A DNA stretch of 64,000 nucleotides from Bacteroidales bacterium (GTDB lineage: Bacteria; Bacteroidota; Bacteroidia; Bacteroidales; UBA6680), in assembly GCA_025210735.1 (NCBI GenBank), contig JAOARD010000060.1:1-64000 (forward strand), in the 5' to 3' direction. This document shows, one piece after another, positions 6,712-15,743 of the stretch. Made by a program: the position numbers and the translations under genes. Every line of letters starts with the position of its first letter. The first letter of the stretch is position 1. The notes under the pieces were generated by a model that had not been told where the DNA came from, did not search any database, and was given only the letters and a program-made list of their open reading frames with translations.

Positions 6712-9633
6712 TTAATCTAATGCTTTTATCGTTAACAGGAAGTTTTTGTCCATACTGAATTCCAGATGTTTTGTTCTAATTATATCTTTTGTTGAATCAT
6801 CATTTGTTAATACATGATACAAATCTTTTACTACAACGGTATTAGTATGGGATCTAGAGTTTTCACCTGTTAGTTCTAAATTAAATACATAATCTGAAAG
6901 TACAATTTCACCTGTATATACAAATTCATCTCTTGTAAACTGAACTCTATACAAATCTCCATCATACTCAACCTCCTCTATTCCTTTTTTTATCTCTTCT
7001 AAATGATTACGCCAAATAATAGCGTATTCATTGCTCTTTTTTTCATCAAATGGAATAGATTTAAACTCATATTTAATTGCGTAAAAATCATTATTCTTAA
7101 ATATGTTATATACTTCTTTAAATTCTGCATGATATAAGCTATTCGAATGATTCCTATTAATAAACTCTCTTTCAAAGCAGTCCCATTTGTCAAAGATTAA
7201 TAATACTGCATTGCTAATGCGAAAAGTACCACTTTTCTTATTTTCTCTAGAACTTCTAACAAGAATAGAGAATATAAATCCATCAGGATCTTTATAAATA
7301 AAATCCTTAAATATTTTCTTTGATTCTTTACTGAAATAATGTTCTGGTCTATATGAAGATTCTGTCTCTTGAACATAGTTAATAACCTCACTATTATGAA
7401 AGAGCTCCCAAATATTTAAGTTAAAATATTGTATTTGAGCACAATATTCTTTGAAATAATCTATTCTTATCTTACTCAACACCTCTTTATCATAAACAGT
7501 ATTCAATACAGTATCACACAATTTATAAGACAATCTGGATTCGTACAAAAATGGAGATTTAGCCGAATCAAATATATCCTTAACAAACCTGCGAAATTTC
7601 TCAAGCCCTACAATACCAGAGTAAAAATTATCTAAAACTCCATTATTTCTAATATCTAACTTATCAGATAAATCGCTAATGTCATATCCAGTATATCCTC
7701 GTATTAAAATATTATTATTAATACTATATTTTGTAGCCAAGTACATTATGGCTCTAATAGTATTTTCAAAATCTTGTATATCTTTAAAATCAGATATACG
7801 CATAAATTTTTGTTCAAGATCATCTACTGATTTATTCGCAAAAGCAGTATCAATTAGATCAAATAAACTTTTTACTCCTTCTTTGCGTACCCAGTCAAAT
7901 ATCGGTTCTGGTATACTATAAGGCGATAATGTATATGAGAAGTAGAGTCCAAATTTAACCACATATAAAACGGAATTATCAGATATTTTTGATAATTTAT
8001 CTTCTTGTGGAAAAATATCATGCAATAATCTTAATACATTGTCCAATTCAGATCCATTAACTAACAGCTTTTCACTATATTTTTTTATATCCTTATCAAT
8101 CAAGCACACATTATTTCCTTCTTTTTTAAGGCACATAACCAGCCCCTTAGTATATTTTGATTTCTTGAAATATTTTAAAATATCAATCTTTACCATATCA
8201 AAAACTAATGGCCACTTAAGTCTTAATATTTGAATTAATAAAAAATCACGAATAGATACTTCTTCTAATATATCACTACTATTCAATATTAAAGTATTAT
8301 AGAAACGTCTTATGTCACGAATATTAATAAATACATCTCCAAAATATTTTTCTCCTACACCATTATTCATGAAAAGTTCTTTACTAAGTTCTTCTTTAAA
8401 TTTATCTGGAAAAACATCTACCAAACAATCGTATAACTCTCTTCTAAGAATGTCCTTATTAAAATATGGCAGATCAATATTCAGTTGAAATATCTTTTCA
8501 AGGTATCTGTGGCTATCACATTTGTTTAGGTTATCTAATGCTTTTACAACGTAAGCTCTGTCGTACGCTACAATAAATACCGTCTCTTTAAAGTTTGCTG
8601 TGTTTCTGATTATTTTAAGTACCTCAAATATCTCCTTTGCATCAAGACGGTCAAGGTCATCAATAAAAACAATGAATCGTTTATCTGTCTTTTTTATTGT
8701 GTTGTTGATTGTACTGTACAGAACATCGGCAGGTTTATTACCAAATATAAGTGATGTAACCATATAGATAAATCGTGTTGATTTGGTTCTGTTCAGATCA
8801 AGCAGTTTATCGGCATATCGTAATATTAGTCTCGATAATGAGTGATACTCACTCTGTATAACTCCGTGGAATGTATCAAAAAAATCTTTAAGTATAGCTT
8901 CGGGTGTTTTACTATTCCATGGGTTAAAGTGTATTAATATGTTCTTATCATCCTTTTTAAGATTTTTCTTTATCATACCCATAAATGAGCTTTTACCCAT
9001 ACCCCACTTACCATTTATGCCTATGGCAAATGATCGTTCCAGTTTTGTCTCTCCTATTTTATCAGCTACATTTTCGGCATACCCCTCGTAACCAAGCAGA
9101 TCTTCTGGATCTTCTTCTTCGTCATATGTAAGTTCTTTGTCTACAAAGAAGCCTTTATCACCATTTTCTTTTGATCTTGCCCTTCTGGATTTATTAAATC
9201 TAACAGAATAGTTTACTGTTAAAACCATATGCAACAGTGCAAGAACAAATATAAAGTCTGTATATTTTATAGCTTCAAAGAGTGAGTATGGAGTAAATAT
9301 CCATACATCTGTATTAATTCTATAATAGGTGTATGATGTTCCGAGCAGAGCTATTATAAACCATGTACCTTTTGATGGGATATATTTTCTCCATCTCACT
9401 ACTGCATATATAATTATCCCGATTGTAATAATTATAAATATGATATCAGATTTTAAATCGCTTTTTATCTTTGATAACAGACCATCTACAATATTATCTG
9501 AGAGGTATATCTCTATCGGTTCTTTGAAAAGTATAACCGTAAGTATTGATACTATAGCTATTATAGTTCTGCGTTTAAGCACAAGTTTTATCAACTCATT
9601 AATACGTATGCCTTTTTTATCTGTATTACACAT
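6712..9633 (-). CDS. KAP family P-loop NTPase, membrane-anchored
   Basis: 973 residues. The first ~150 hold about four hydrophobic segments, after which a cytoplasmic NTPase domain begins. Walker A is GINGKWGMGKSS (about residue 205) and Walker B is FIVFIDDLDRLD (about residue 325), the KAP-type signature. Between Walker A and B lies the variable insert usual for the family. The C-terminal ~450 residues are helical and unrecognised. KAP NTPases in bacteria are poorly understood; some are found in phage-defence and plasmid contexts. The gene stands alone, flanked by intergenic repeat elements, and precedes two plus-strand coiled-coil membrane proteins. A role in membrane-associated complex remodelling is inferred only. 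Confidence 0.88.
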   Translation of the reverse strand: MCNTDKKGIRINELIKLVLKRRTIIAIVSILTVILFKEPIEIYLSDNIVDGLLSKIKSDLKSDIIFIIITIGIIIYAVVRWRKYIPSKGTWFIIALLGTSYTYYRINTDVWIFTPYSLFEAIKYTDFIFVLALLHMVLTVNYSVRFNKSRRARSKENGDKGFFVDKELTYDEEEDPEDLLGYEGYAENVADKIGETKLERSFAIGINGKWGMGKSSFMGMIKKNLKKDDKNILIHFNPWNSKTPEAILKDFFDTFHGVIQSEYHSLSRLILRYADKLLDLNRTKSTRFIYMVTSLIFGNKPADVLYSTINNTIKKTDKRFIVFIDDLDRLDAKEIFEVLKIIRNTANFKETVFIVAYDRAYVVKALDNLNKCDSHRYLEKIFQLNIDLPYFNKDILRRELYDCLVDVFPDKFKEELSKELFMNNGVGEKYFGDVFINIRDIRRFYNTLILNSSDILEEVSIRDFLLIQILRLKWPLVFDMVKIDILKYFKKSKYTKGLVMCLKKEGNNVCLIDKDIKKYSEKLLVNGSELDNVLRLLHDIFPQEDKLSKISDNSVLYVVKFGLYFSYTLSPYSIPEPIFDWVRKEGVKSLFDLIDTAFANKSVDDLEQKFMRISDFKDIQDFENTIRAIMYLATKYSINNNILIRGYTGYDISDLSDKLDIRNNGVLDNFYSGIVGLEKFRRFVKDIFDSAKSPFLYESRLSYKLCDTVLNTVYDKEVLSKIRIDYFKEYCAQIQYFNLNIWELFHNSEVINYVQETESSYRPEHYFSKESKKIFKDFIYKDPDGFIFSILVRSSRENKKSGTFRISNAVLLIFDKWDCFEREFINRNHSNSLYHAEFKEVYNIFKNNDFYAIKYEFKSIPFDEKKSNEYAIIWRNHLEEIKKGIEEVEYDGDLYRVQFTRDEFVYTGEIVLSDYVFNLELTGENSRSHTNTVVVKDLYHVLTNDDSTKDIIRTKHLEFSMDKNFLLTIKALD

Positions 9634-9699
9634 ATAGGTCGGTTTATTTAAGGAATTGCAAATATAATAACAAAACGTTAATTTGGGGTGTTATATAGG

Positions 9700-9870
9700 A
9701 AATAACCCCAGCCAAACACCTCCCGGGATGCGAGTTTGTTGATGGAAAGGGTGTTGTTGTTATAATGGTTGTATGTTTTAATTTGTTTTGATTGGTAATT
9801 TTTTGGGATTTCTTCAGAATCATCCAAATTCGAGAATTTGGATTAACGAATGGAATTGAATGGTCTGATA
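9700..9870. repeat. Dispersed intergenic element, copy 2
   Basis: A diverged copy of the block order seen at 6355-6520. It ends in a perfect 10-bp inverted repeat, ATCCAAATTC/GAATTTGGAT (9822-9831 and 9834-9843), with a 2-nt centre, followed by AACGAAT as in copy 1. It lies upstream of the KAP ATPase gene. Confidence 0.65.
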
Positions 9871-9888
9871 ATTGTGGTTGATCTGTTA

Positions 9889-9919
9889 TTGATTTAATAA
9901 GATGTAATATTTATCTTTG
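9889..9919 (+). promoter_or_regulatory. Bacteroidota-type promoter for the coiled-coil gene pair
   Basis: TTG at 9889-9891, 20 bases, then TATCTTTG at 9912-9919, matching the Bacteroidota consensus. It would give a leader of about 50 nt for the gene at 9978. Confidence 0.6.
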
Positions 9920-9977
9920 TGCATCGTTTAAATTGTACAGAATATTTATATGTTTTCATTAATATAAACTATACACT

Positions 9978-10346
9978 ATGAAGAATAGAAAGAGTATTAT
10001 TTTAATTGTAATCATCACTCTTCTAACAGCGTATGTTATCTTCTCCAAGAGTAAATCGTCTGAGGAGATAAAGAGTTTAACTGCTGAGATTGAGGTTAAG
10101 AGTGACTCTCTCCGTTTACTGAATAACAAATATCGTGATCTTGAGTTAAAGTATGATACTATTTATAATAGTTTTGAGATAACATCTAACAGGTTTAAGA
10201 ATTTCAGAACTCAGTTAGACTCTGTATTGGGGCTTAATATTAGTAGTTTAAGAAGACTTAACAGATCACTTGACAATATTAACGGCAGGTATAAGGAGAT
10301 GGCGAAACTGGATAGTGTAAATGATGACAGTTTTCGTTTCGAATAA
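9978..10346 (+). CDS. Small single-pass membrane protein with a coiled coil
   Basis: 122 residues. An N-terminal hydrophobic segment (residues ~6-24, SIILIVIITLLTAYVIF) acts as an anchor or signal. The rest is polar and helical with a heptad pattern (EIKSLTAEIEVKSDSLRLL) and ends in an acidic tail. No domain is recognised. It is followed 55 bp later by a second coiled-coil envelope protein and probably shares its promoter and terminator. A structural or scaffolding role in the envelope is inferred. Confidence 0.7.
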   Translation: MKNRKSIILIVIITLLTAYVIFSKSKSSEEIKSLTAEIEVKSDSLRLLNNKYRDLELKYDTIYNSFEITSNRFKNFRTQLDSVLGLNISSLRRLNRSLDNINGRYKEMAKLDSVNDDSFRFE

Positions 10347-10401
10347 TTACGCATTTTAGCTATACATATATTACATAACAGGTTACACAAACACTAAACA
10401 T

Positions 10402-10965
10402 ATGGACAAGAGAATTACACTACTACTTCTTTTTGTTCTGGTAACGGCAAGCATAATGTTTGGGCAGGCTGTAAAGTTTACCGGAAAAAAAGATATGGTA
10501 AAGGTTTTTAAAGGCGATTTGGTAATGATTGAGGCTGATACCGCTTATATTATCAATAAGAAGAGAGCCATGATACTGAATAGTCAGTTAGATGAGTTGC
10601 AGAAGGTTAAGGTTATGTATAACAGCCTTACTGATGAACATAGTGAGTTACTTGCTATTATTAAGGATGCGCAGAAGTATCTGAATAAGATTCTTAAAAG
10701 GTTAGAGAAGGATGGCACTATAACTGTTAATAATCTGGATACAATACTGACTGATTTTGACAGAATACTTGCTGATTTGAAGAGTAATAACAAAGCACTC
10801 ACCCAAACAAACAGCGAGATGAAACAGACCATAGCGCAGCTTGAGTCTAATATTAAAGAGCTAAAGAAGGAGGCAAAATGGATATGGTGGAACGGCGCTG
10901 CCGATAAACTTTTTGCTCTTGCCGGAGGTATTGGTATTGGTATACTTATAGGGGTTTTACTATAA
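10402..10965 (+). CDS. Envelope coiled-coil protein with C-terminal membrane anchor
   Basis: 187 residues. A signal peptide (LLLLFVLVTASIMFGQ) is followed by a short KFTGKKDMVKVFKGD segment that looks like a small beta unit, then a long coiled coil (~50-160) and a C-terminal Gly/Ile-rich transmembrane segment (LFALAGGIGIGILIGVLL). Such a layout fits a periplasmic rod tethered at its end to the inner membrane. It is the second gene of the pair beginning at 9978 and ends at a strong terminator. Function is not recognised. Confidence 0.7.
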   Translation: MDKRITLLLLFVLVTASIMFGQAVKFTGKKDMVKVFKGDLVMIEADTAYIINKKRAMILNSQLDELQKVKVMYNSLTDEHSELLAIIKDAQKYLNKILKRLEKDGTITVNNLDTILTDFDRILADLKSNNKALTQTNSEMKQTIAQLESNIKELKKEAKWIWWNGAADKLFALAGGIGIGILIGVLL

Positions 10966-10982
10966 AAAACATATTATAACAG

Positions 10983-11017
10983 AAAGCCACTGAATGTTGT
11001 TGTTCAGTGGCTTTTTG
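10983..11017 (+). terminator. Intrinsic terminator
   Basis: A perfect 12-bp stem, AAAGCCACTGAA/TTCAGTGGCTTT, with an 8-nt loop and trailing T residues, 18 bp after the stop of the coiled-coil gene. Confidence 0.9.
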
Positions 11018-11342
11018 TATATCTGTATCTGTGTTGAAGCTAAGTATGATTAAATGTATAACACATATTTTATAGTATCGGGCGAGATTGAAATGTGTAG
11101 TTTTCGACTCCGCTCAAACTGACACTAAGCAGGTTACATAACAATGAAATTGGTTTAACTGCTCATTAATACAGCAAACCCTTTCGGAAAACGAGTATCA
11201 CTTAGCGCAATAACAACTAAAACAATAGAGTGAGTGCGTTAATTATGCTCTAAACTAAACGGATCAAATGTATTTCGCTTAGTGTATAGGAAGGACGTAA
11301 ACGGGTTGTGATAATTAATAATTAAGCATTTATAACTGAATA

Positions 11343-11690
11343 CCGCCCTACTCTAAGCGAAACATGTTTTTTGATAGTTACTGCCTGATAGTATAATCTC
11401 TACTAATAATATATCTGCTCTTTTACGCTAAAAGAGGCTCCGGGATAGAGTTCGTTAGACTAAATCCTTGGATTTGGTCGGATTCTGAGGAAAAGAATTG
11501 ATAGCTGTTAATTTACAATTGATAATTAACCAGTTATAATTGAATGCCTCCCTACTCTAAGCGAAACATGTTTTTGATAGTTACTGCCTGATAGTATAAT
11601 CTCTACTAATAATATATCTGCTCTTTTACGCTAAGAGAAGCTACGGGATAGAGTTCGTCAGACTAAATCCTCGGATTTGGTCGGTCTGTG
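11343..11690. repeat. Second block of the ~204-bp repeat, two units
   Basis: Units start at 11343 and 11547 (period 204 bp) and match those at 2819-3629, including the GACTAAATCC-NN-GGATTTGGTC hairpin. The preceding ~130 bp carries ACTTAGCGCAATAA and CGCTTAGTGTA motifs that also precede the first block, so the two blocks share a leader as well as the repeat. Nothing else is recognised between 11018 and 11741. Confidence 0.88.
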
Positions 11691-11741
11691 TAATTTTTGA
11701 CACTGCTGAAACTGACAATAAAACTATTTAATCAGGTGTAA

Positions 11742-13652
11742 TCAATCGTTATAAAGCCTTATCTGTTTAATGTACAGGCTTCTTGATTTTCCGTCAAGTT
11801 TAAACTCTATATCCAGCCCAAGGTTCATAAAGTCTCTGTTCGGATATATATTGCGTCCGTAATACCATTTTATAAGGTTAAGCACATTTGCAAGATACTG
11901 TATCTCACCTGTACTCATAGTTAGTTGCGAGTTGTTCAGGTTTGATACTGTAATAATATCAATTGCTCTGCGCGTACTGTATATATTGTCTCCATTATCC
12001 GGATAACATACAAACTGATCGCACACAACGCCACTATCGGGTTTTACAACATTGTTATTGCCAATCTGGGCATTTACAACAAAACCAAAGCTTCCGGAGC
12101 GGTATATATTCTTGGTTATTGCAACGCCATTTACATGCTCTTTCGGAAACGATCTGTGTACAAGTATACCCATATATACAGTTCTGTGGTCTATATTAAA
12201 GTATTCGCGCTCTGCAAATGCCTGATATGACCACAAACTTGCCCAGACACTCTTTATTGCTTTGGCTATACTCTTTTTCTTATCGCCCACAATACCTGTT
12301 TTTGAGCTGTATAGTCCTGCACCGGAGAAACCATCTGCATCCTCAGCATTGGTAGATGATCTGAAGCGCATACGTCTGTATCTGCCCGATTTAACAATCG
12401 TCTTCTCTACAGCGTGCAGTAAAAATGTATCTATATCACTTTTACGTATAAGTTTCCTTATCTTTTTAAGTTGTTTACGCAGCTTTTTTGCCGGTATAGT
12501 ATCGCACTCTTTAAGCAGTTTATCTATATATGGTTTTATTCCTGAGTTTGTAATGTGTTGGTTATAGTGATAGAAAGGTATAACAAATGCCGACTCCGGT
12601 GTTCTGAATCCAATTCTGTTGCTTATGCGTTTAAGTATTGCAAAATTAGAGGCTTTGTTACCGGCATATTTGTACGATCTGCGGTTTAGTTCAGAAACGG
12701 GTTTAATCTCTTTTACAGAGAGATCATATCTTACTGTTATTGGTTTCTGCTTTGTTACCGATACATTGGTGCTTTTTGACTCTTTTATATTAAAGCCGTT
12801 TTCCGTTACTGTAAAATTTATATATCTGTTGTTGTTTGCTTCTATTACAGAGTCAGTAAGAGCATGTTTGTATGCACATATAGGTATTTTTCTGTTTGAC
12901 CCTAATATAGAGAGGTGACTTAATGGTGTCTGAAACTGATTAACTATTACCCCTGCCACACGCGGCAGAAACATAGGTGTCTCATTAAGCACAACAATAT
13001 GGTGAGGTTTTATACTGTCTATCTGCTCTTTAAGATTACTTATATATATAAGTTTACCTACTGTTTTACCATGGCTCACCGGCTGATATACCAGATTTTT
13101 ATATATCCTGTCTGGTGTAATTACCGGAACATCTACCCCACCCCTGTCAATTAACGATTTAACATTATTACTATTCAGCAGCAGATGTAGTTTATCGCCA
13201 AAGTACGAACTCTCAGACACTTTGTTATATATAAGCTTTACTCTCTCTTTGTCAGTAATCTCTATAGGTGAGAATTCAAGGTTGTAGATATCACTATCGG
13301 GTATATAATTTATATTTGCAAGTACGTATCTCCTCTTCTTATTCTCAGAGTAGTTAACCCTGTTAAAGTATCCCAGAGTACCATAAAACCCAAGGTGTCG
13401 GCGACAGAATACATGGTGATATTTACAGCTATTTGCATTTACATAGAACAGCTTCTGGCTCTTTATATCGTACACTATCTTTATTGCCGATATTCCACCA
13501 TATTTACTTGTAATAGGTGCACCTGCAAACATATTATAGTCAGACTTGCTTTTAAGCTGATGTTTATAATCTTTTGCCGATATTGGTTGTAACAGTATCA
13601 GGAATATAAATAACAGAGATGCTCTTAGAGCTGTCTTAATATAAAGTTTCAT
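11742..13652 (-). CDS. Secreted PEP/pyruvate-binding-domain protein (PPDK-like ATP-grasp)
   Basis: 636 residues with a clear signal peptide (to ~26, ILLQPISAKD). An N-terminal region carries the FCRRHLGF and RRYVLANINYIP motifs typical of this family. Next comes a phosphohistidine swivel-like domain (TPLSHLSILGSNRKIP, His about residue 245), and then a C-terminal PPDK/PEP-synthase ATP-binding domain (RFRSSTNAEDADGFSGAGLY, about residue 430). The domain order is reversed relative to PEP synthase. No C-terminal PEP-binding TIM barrel is present. Such proteins are known in several phyla but their reaction is not established. Export out of the cytoplasm, where ATP is scarce, is the odd feature. 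Confidence 0.82.
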   Translation of the reverse strand: MKLYIKTALRASLLFIFLILLQPISAKDYKHQLKSKSDYNMFAGAPITSKYGGISAIKIVYDIKSQKLFYVNANSCKYHHVFCRRHLGFYGTLGYFNRVNYSENKKRRYVLANINYIPDSDIYNLEFSPIEITDKERVKLIYNKVSESSYFGDKLHLLLNSNNVKSLIDRGGVDVPVITPDRIYKNLVYQPVSHGKTVGKLIYISNLKEQIDSIKPHHIVVLNETPMFLPRVAGVIVNQFQTPLSHLSILGSNRKIPICAYKHALTDSVIEANNNRYINFTVTENGFNIKESKSTNVSVTKQKPITVRYDLSVKEIKPVSELNRRSYKYAGNKASNFAILKRISNRIGFRTPESAFVIPFYHYNQHITNSGIKPYIDKLLKECDTIPAKKLRKQLKKIRKLIRKSDIDTFLLHAVEKTIVKSGRYRRMRFRSSTNAEDADGFSGAGLYSSKTGIVGDKKKSIAKAIKSVWASLWSYQAFAEREYFNIDHRTVYMGILVHRSFPKEHVNGVAITKNIYRSGSFGFVVNAQIGNNNVVKPDSGVVCDQFVCYPDNGDNIYSTRRAIDIITVSNLNNSQLTMSTGEIQYLANVLNLIKWYYGRNIYPNRDFMNLGLDIEFKLDGKSRSLYIKQIRLYND

Positions 13653-14098
13653 TCAGGGTATGGTCTAATTTATTTCATTCATAAACAGATGTTCTACTAT
13701 TGCCTGTTACAGCGAGCCGGAAATCTCACATTTCAACTCCACCCAACACAACAATATTAGCAGGATAATATATATTAGTCCTTGTGCATCTGAAAAATAC
13801 TTTTCCATTCTTCTTTTCTGAGCTGTACAAACATACATATTTATATTCATAAATTGTCTAAAAAATTTTGACTACTGCTATTCTAATGAGTCTATTAATA
13901 CTGTTATTAATTGTTAAAGTGTATAGAGGTGTATTAAAAACCACTATATTAGTCAGCGACAAGAGTATTTTATAATAGTTTTTATACATCAATCTGATTA
14001 GTATTTATACTATAGATATTAGTTATCTATGGTTAGTGTACAGATAATGCAGAGTATTACAGCTATTTTATTAATTCATTAAAAAGGAGAGCTTATAA
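13653..14098. other. Divergent intergenic region
   Basis: About 450 bp of AT-rich sequence between divergent genes. A TAnnTTTG match on the minus strand (CAAACATA at 13828-13835) could serve the PEP/pyruvate-binding gene but has no good -33 partner. An unusually strong Shine-Dalgarno (AAGGAGAG, about 14084-14091) precedes the gene at 14099. Confidence 0.5.
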
Positions 14099-14878
14099 AT
14101 GAGAAAGATTTTGATTTTTCTCTTTGCTATAGTGGCTTTTGCCTGTAGCAAAGAGAAACTTTACAGTGATCTCAATCATCTTAAGGGTGATGGTGTAATT
14201 GAGATTGGTAGCCATAATGTAAGAGGTGCAATAGGGAAAGTTTTCTCTAAATATGTCTACACAACAGCGCCAAATGGTGGTCGTATAGAGATTTTCGGAA
14301 CCTCGGGAGTATCAAATGATCAGATGCTTTATGCCCGTGAGATACTGGTTCAGTACCTTACATGTGAGGGTGCTGTATATAAAAAGAAGCATAAGGATAT
14401 TATTGCCAATTCTATGGCAAACAAAAAGTGTGCAATGGTATTCTGGGATACACAAGAGCAGTATGAGTCAGACATGTCGAAGCTTACATTCAGCGGATAT
14501 AATCTTCAGGATCTGTATGCAACAGAGTCATGGGGTTCAGGAAATCGTGATGCCTCATATGAGGAGATTCTTCATCTGGTTCATAATTACGGCATTGCTC
14601 CTACCCTTTTTAGTTATCAATCGGCATTACAGAAGGCTAATGATGATGCTATAGATAAAGGTATCTGGAAACCTTGGGGTGGTGATTTGCCAAAAGCTGA
14701 TTTTGAGGATGAGTATTTTGCTGCTGTAATGGATTGTTACCTTGGATTGTGGGATGGTAAGGGCAGCACCATGGATGGCTCATATAGTCCATCAAATAAG
14801 GATGAGTTAAAGAAGACAGATCCGGTTGGTTATAAACTGATTGTTGATCTGTTTGGCGATATTAAACCCGTACGATAA
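14099..14878 (+). CDS. Lipoprotein of unrecognised family
   Basis: 259 residues. A lipoprotein signal ends at VAFACSK (Cys16). The mature part has no repeats or membrane segments. Striking motifs are GGRIEIFGTSGVS, a FWDTQEQYE stretch, and SYEEILHLVHNYG around residue 160, where Glu and two His residues in a helix could bind metal, although this is not a canonical HExxH. An AAGGAGAG ribosome-binding site precedes the start, uncommon in this phylum and suggesting high expression. The next gene, a small beta-barrel, begins 16 bp later. A secreted enzyme is possible, but no function is assigned. Confidence 0.8.
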   Translation: MRKILIFLFAIVAFACSKEKLYSDLNHLKGDGVIEIGSHNVRGAIGKVFSKYVYTTAPNGGRIEIFGTSGVSNDQMLYAREILVQYLTCEGAVYKKKHKDIIANSMANKKCAMVFWDTQEQYESDMSKLTFSGYNLQDLYATESWGSGNRDASYEEILHLVHNYGIAPTLFSYQSALQKANDDAIDKGIWKPWGGDLPKADFEDEYFAAVMDCYLGLWDGKGSTMDGSYSPSNKDELKKTDPVGYKLIVDLFGDIKPVR

Positions 14879-14894
14879 CCTTAAAACAGACAAC

Positions 14895-15572
14895 ATGAGA
14901 GTAAAATTATTATTATTAGTTATGCTGATTCCTGCTGTTATCTGGGCTCAGGATGAGAAGAGGTTATCGGTAGTTACCGGAACAACACAAGGTATATCAT
15001 TTATGCACAAAGAGGCTCTTTCTAACACCAACAAGAAGACATTTAATACAAGTGCAGGATATGCTTACAGTTACTTTGCCGGTATAACGGTAAAATCGAG
15101 AAGTGGTAAAGCTTTCTCTGATATATTACTGGGCTACAAATCGTATAGTAACGGGTTAAAAGGTGTGGTTGATATAAATTCATCTACAGGATTCTCTAAC
15201 AGACGATCAGTAGACAGATTCAACTATATTACACTTGAGTATCGTTATTCACGGTATATTAAAACCATAAAGGATTATAATACCTTTTTCAGTGCAGGGT
15301 TGCAGGCATCGTATATTCTTAACGAGAAGAAGCGAATACGGTATAATAACGGCGATGAGACAATAAGAACCAGTGGTAAGAATATATCAAATAACTTTGT
15401 GCTGTTTACATCGCCAACACTAATACTATCGTATGGTGTTGAGTTTGACACCGGAGTTTGGCGTATAGGTAAAAAATCGCGCTTAAGTCTCGATTTTACA
15501 TACGATATGTTTATGACATCGCCATCAAACAAGTATATTGGAACAATGGTTAACTATAAATTACTGTTTTAA
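14895..15572 (+). CDS. Small outer-membrane beta-barrel protein
   Basis: 225 residues from the ATG at 14895, which places a signal peptide (LLLLVMLIPAVIWAQ) at the N-terminus; a longer frame from 14841 overlaps the preceding gene and is rejected. The mature protein alternates polar and aromatic residues in ~10-residue strands (YITLEYRYSRYI, RLSLDFTYDMFM) and ends in Leu-Leu-Phe, as outer-membrane barrels do. Probably 8-10 strands. It lies 16 bp after the lipoprotein gene, so the two likely form an operon and an envelope pair. Confidence 0.75.
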   Translation: MRVKLLLLVMLIPAVIWAQDEKRLSVVTGTTQGISFMHKEALSNTNKKTFNTSAGYAYSYFAGITVKSRSGKAFSDILLGYKSYSNGLKGVVDINSSTGFSNRRSVDRFNYITLEYRYSRYIKTIKDYNTFFSAGLQASYILNEKKRIRYNNGDETIRTSGKNISNNFVLFTSPTLILSYGVEFDTGVWRIGKKSRLSLDFTYDMFMTSPSNKYIGTMVNYKLLF

Positions 15573-15583
15573 GGTAATTTACA

Positions 15584-15625
15584 ACAGTTGTAGCAGCATA
15601 CAGTGTTATGCATTGCTGCAACTGT
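15584..15625 (+). terminator. Hairpin after the beta-barrel gene
   Basis: ACAGTTGTAGCAGCAT pairs with ATGCATTGCTGCAACTGT with one wobble and a two-base bulge. It starts 11 bp after the stop and is followed by TTGTTTATT. Confidence 0.7.
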
Positions 15626-15743
15626 TTGTTTATTAAACAACCCTATTATTCAGGCTGAAAGTATATTTATACAGTTTGTTATGGTGCAGTAACCATATAG
15701 ATATTATCTTTGTCGCCATTTAATTTATTAAACCCAAACAGAT

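Noticed and set aside
14246..14640. Calling the lipoprotein at 14099 a zinc metalloprotease
   Set aside because: EEILHLVHNYG is not a canonical HExxH motif and no third ligand could be placed.
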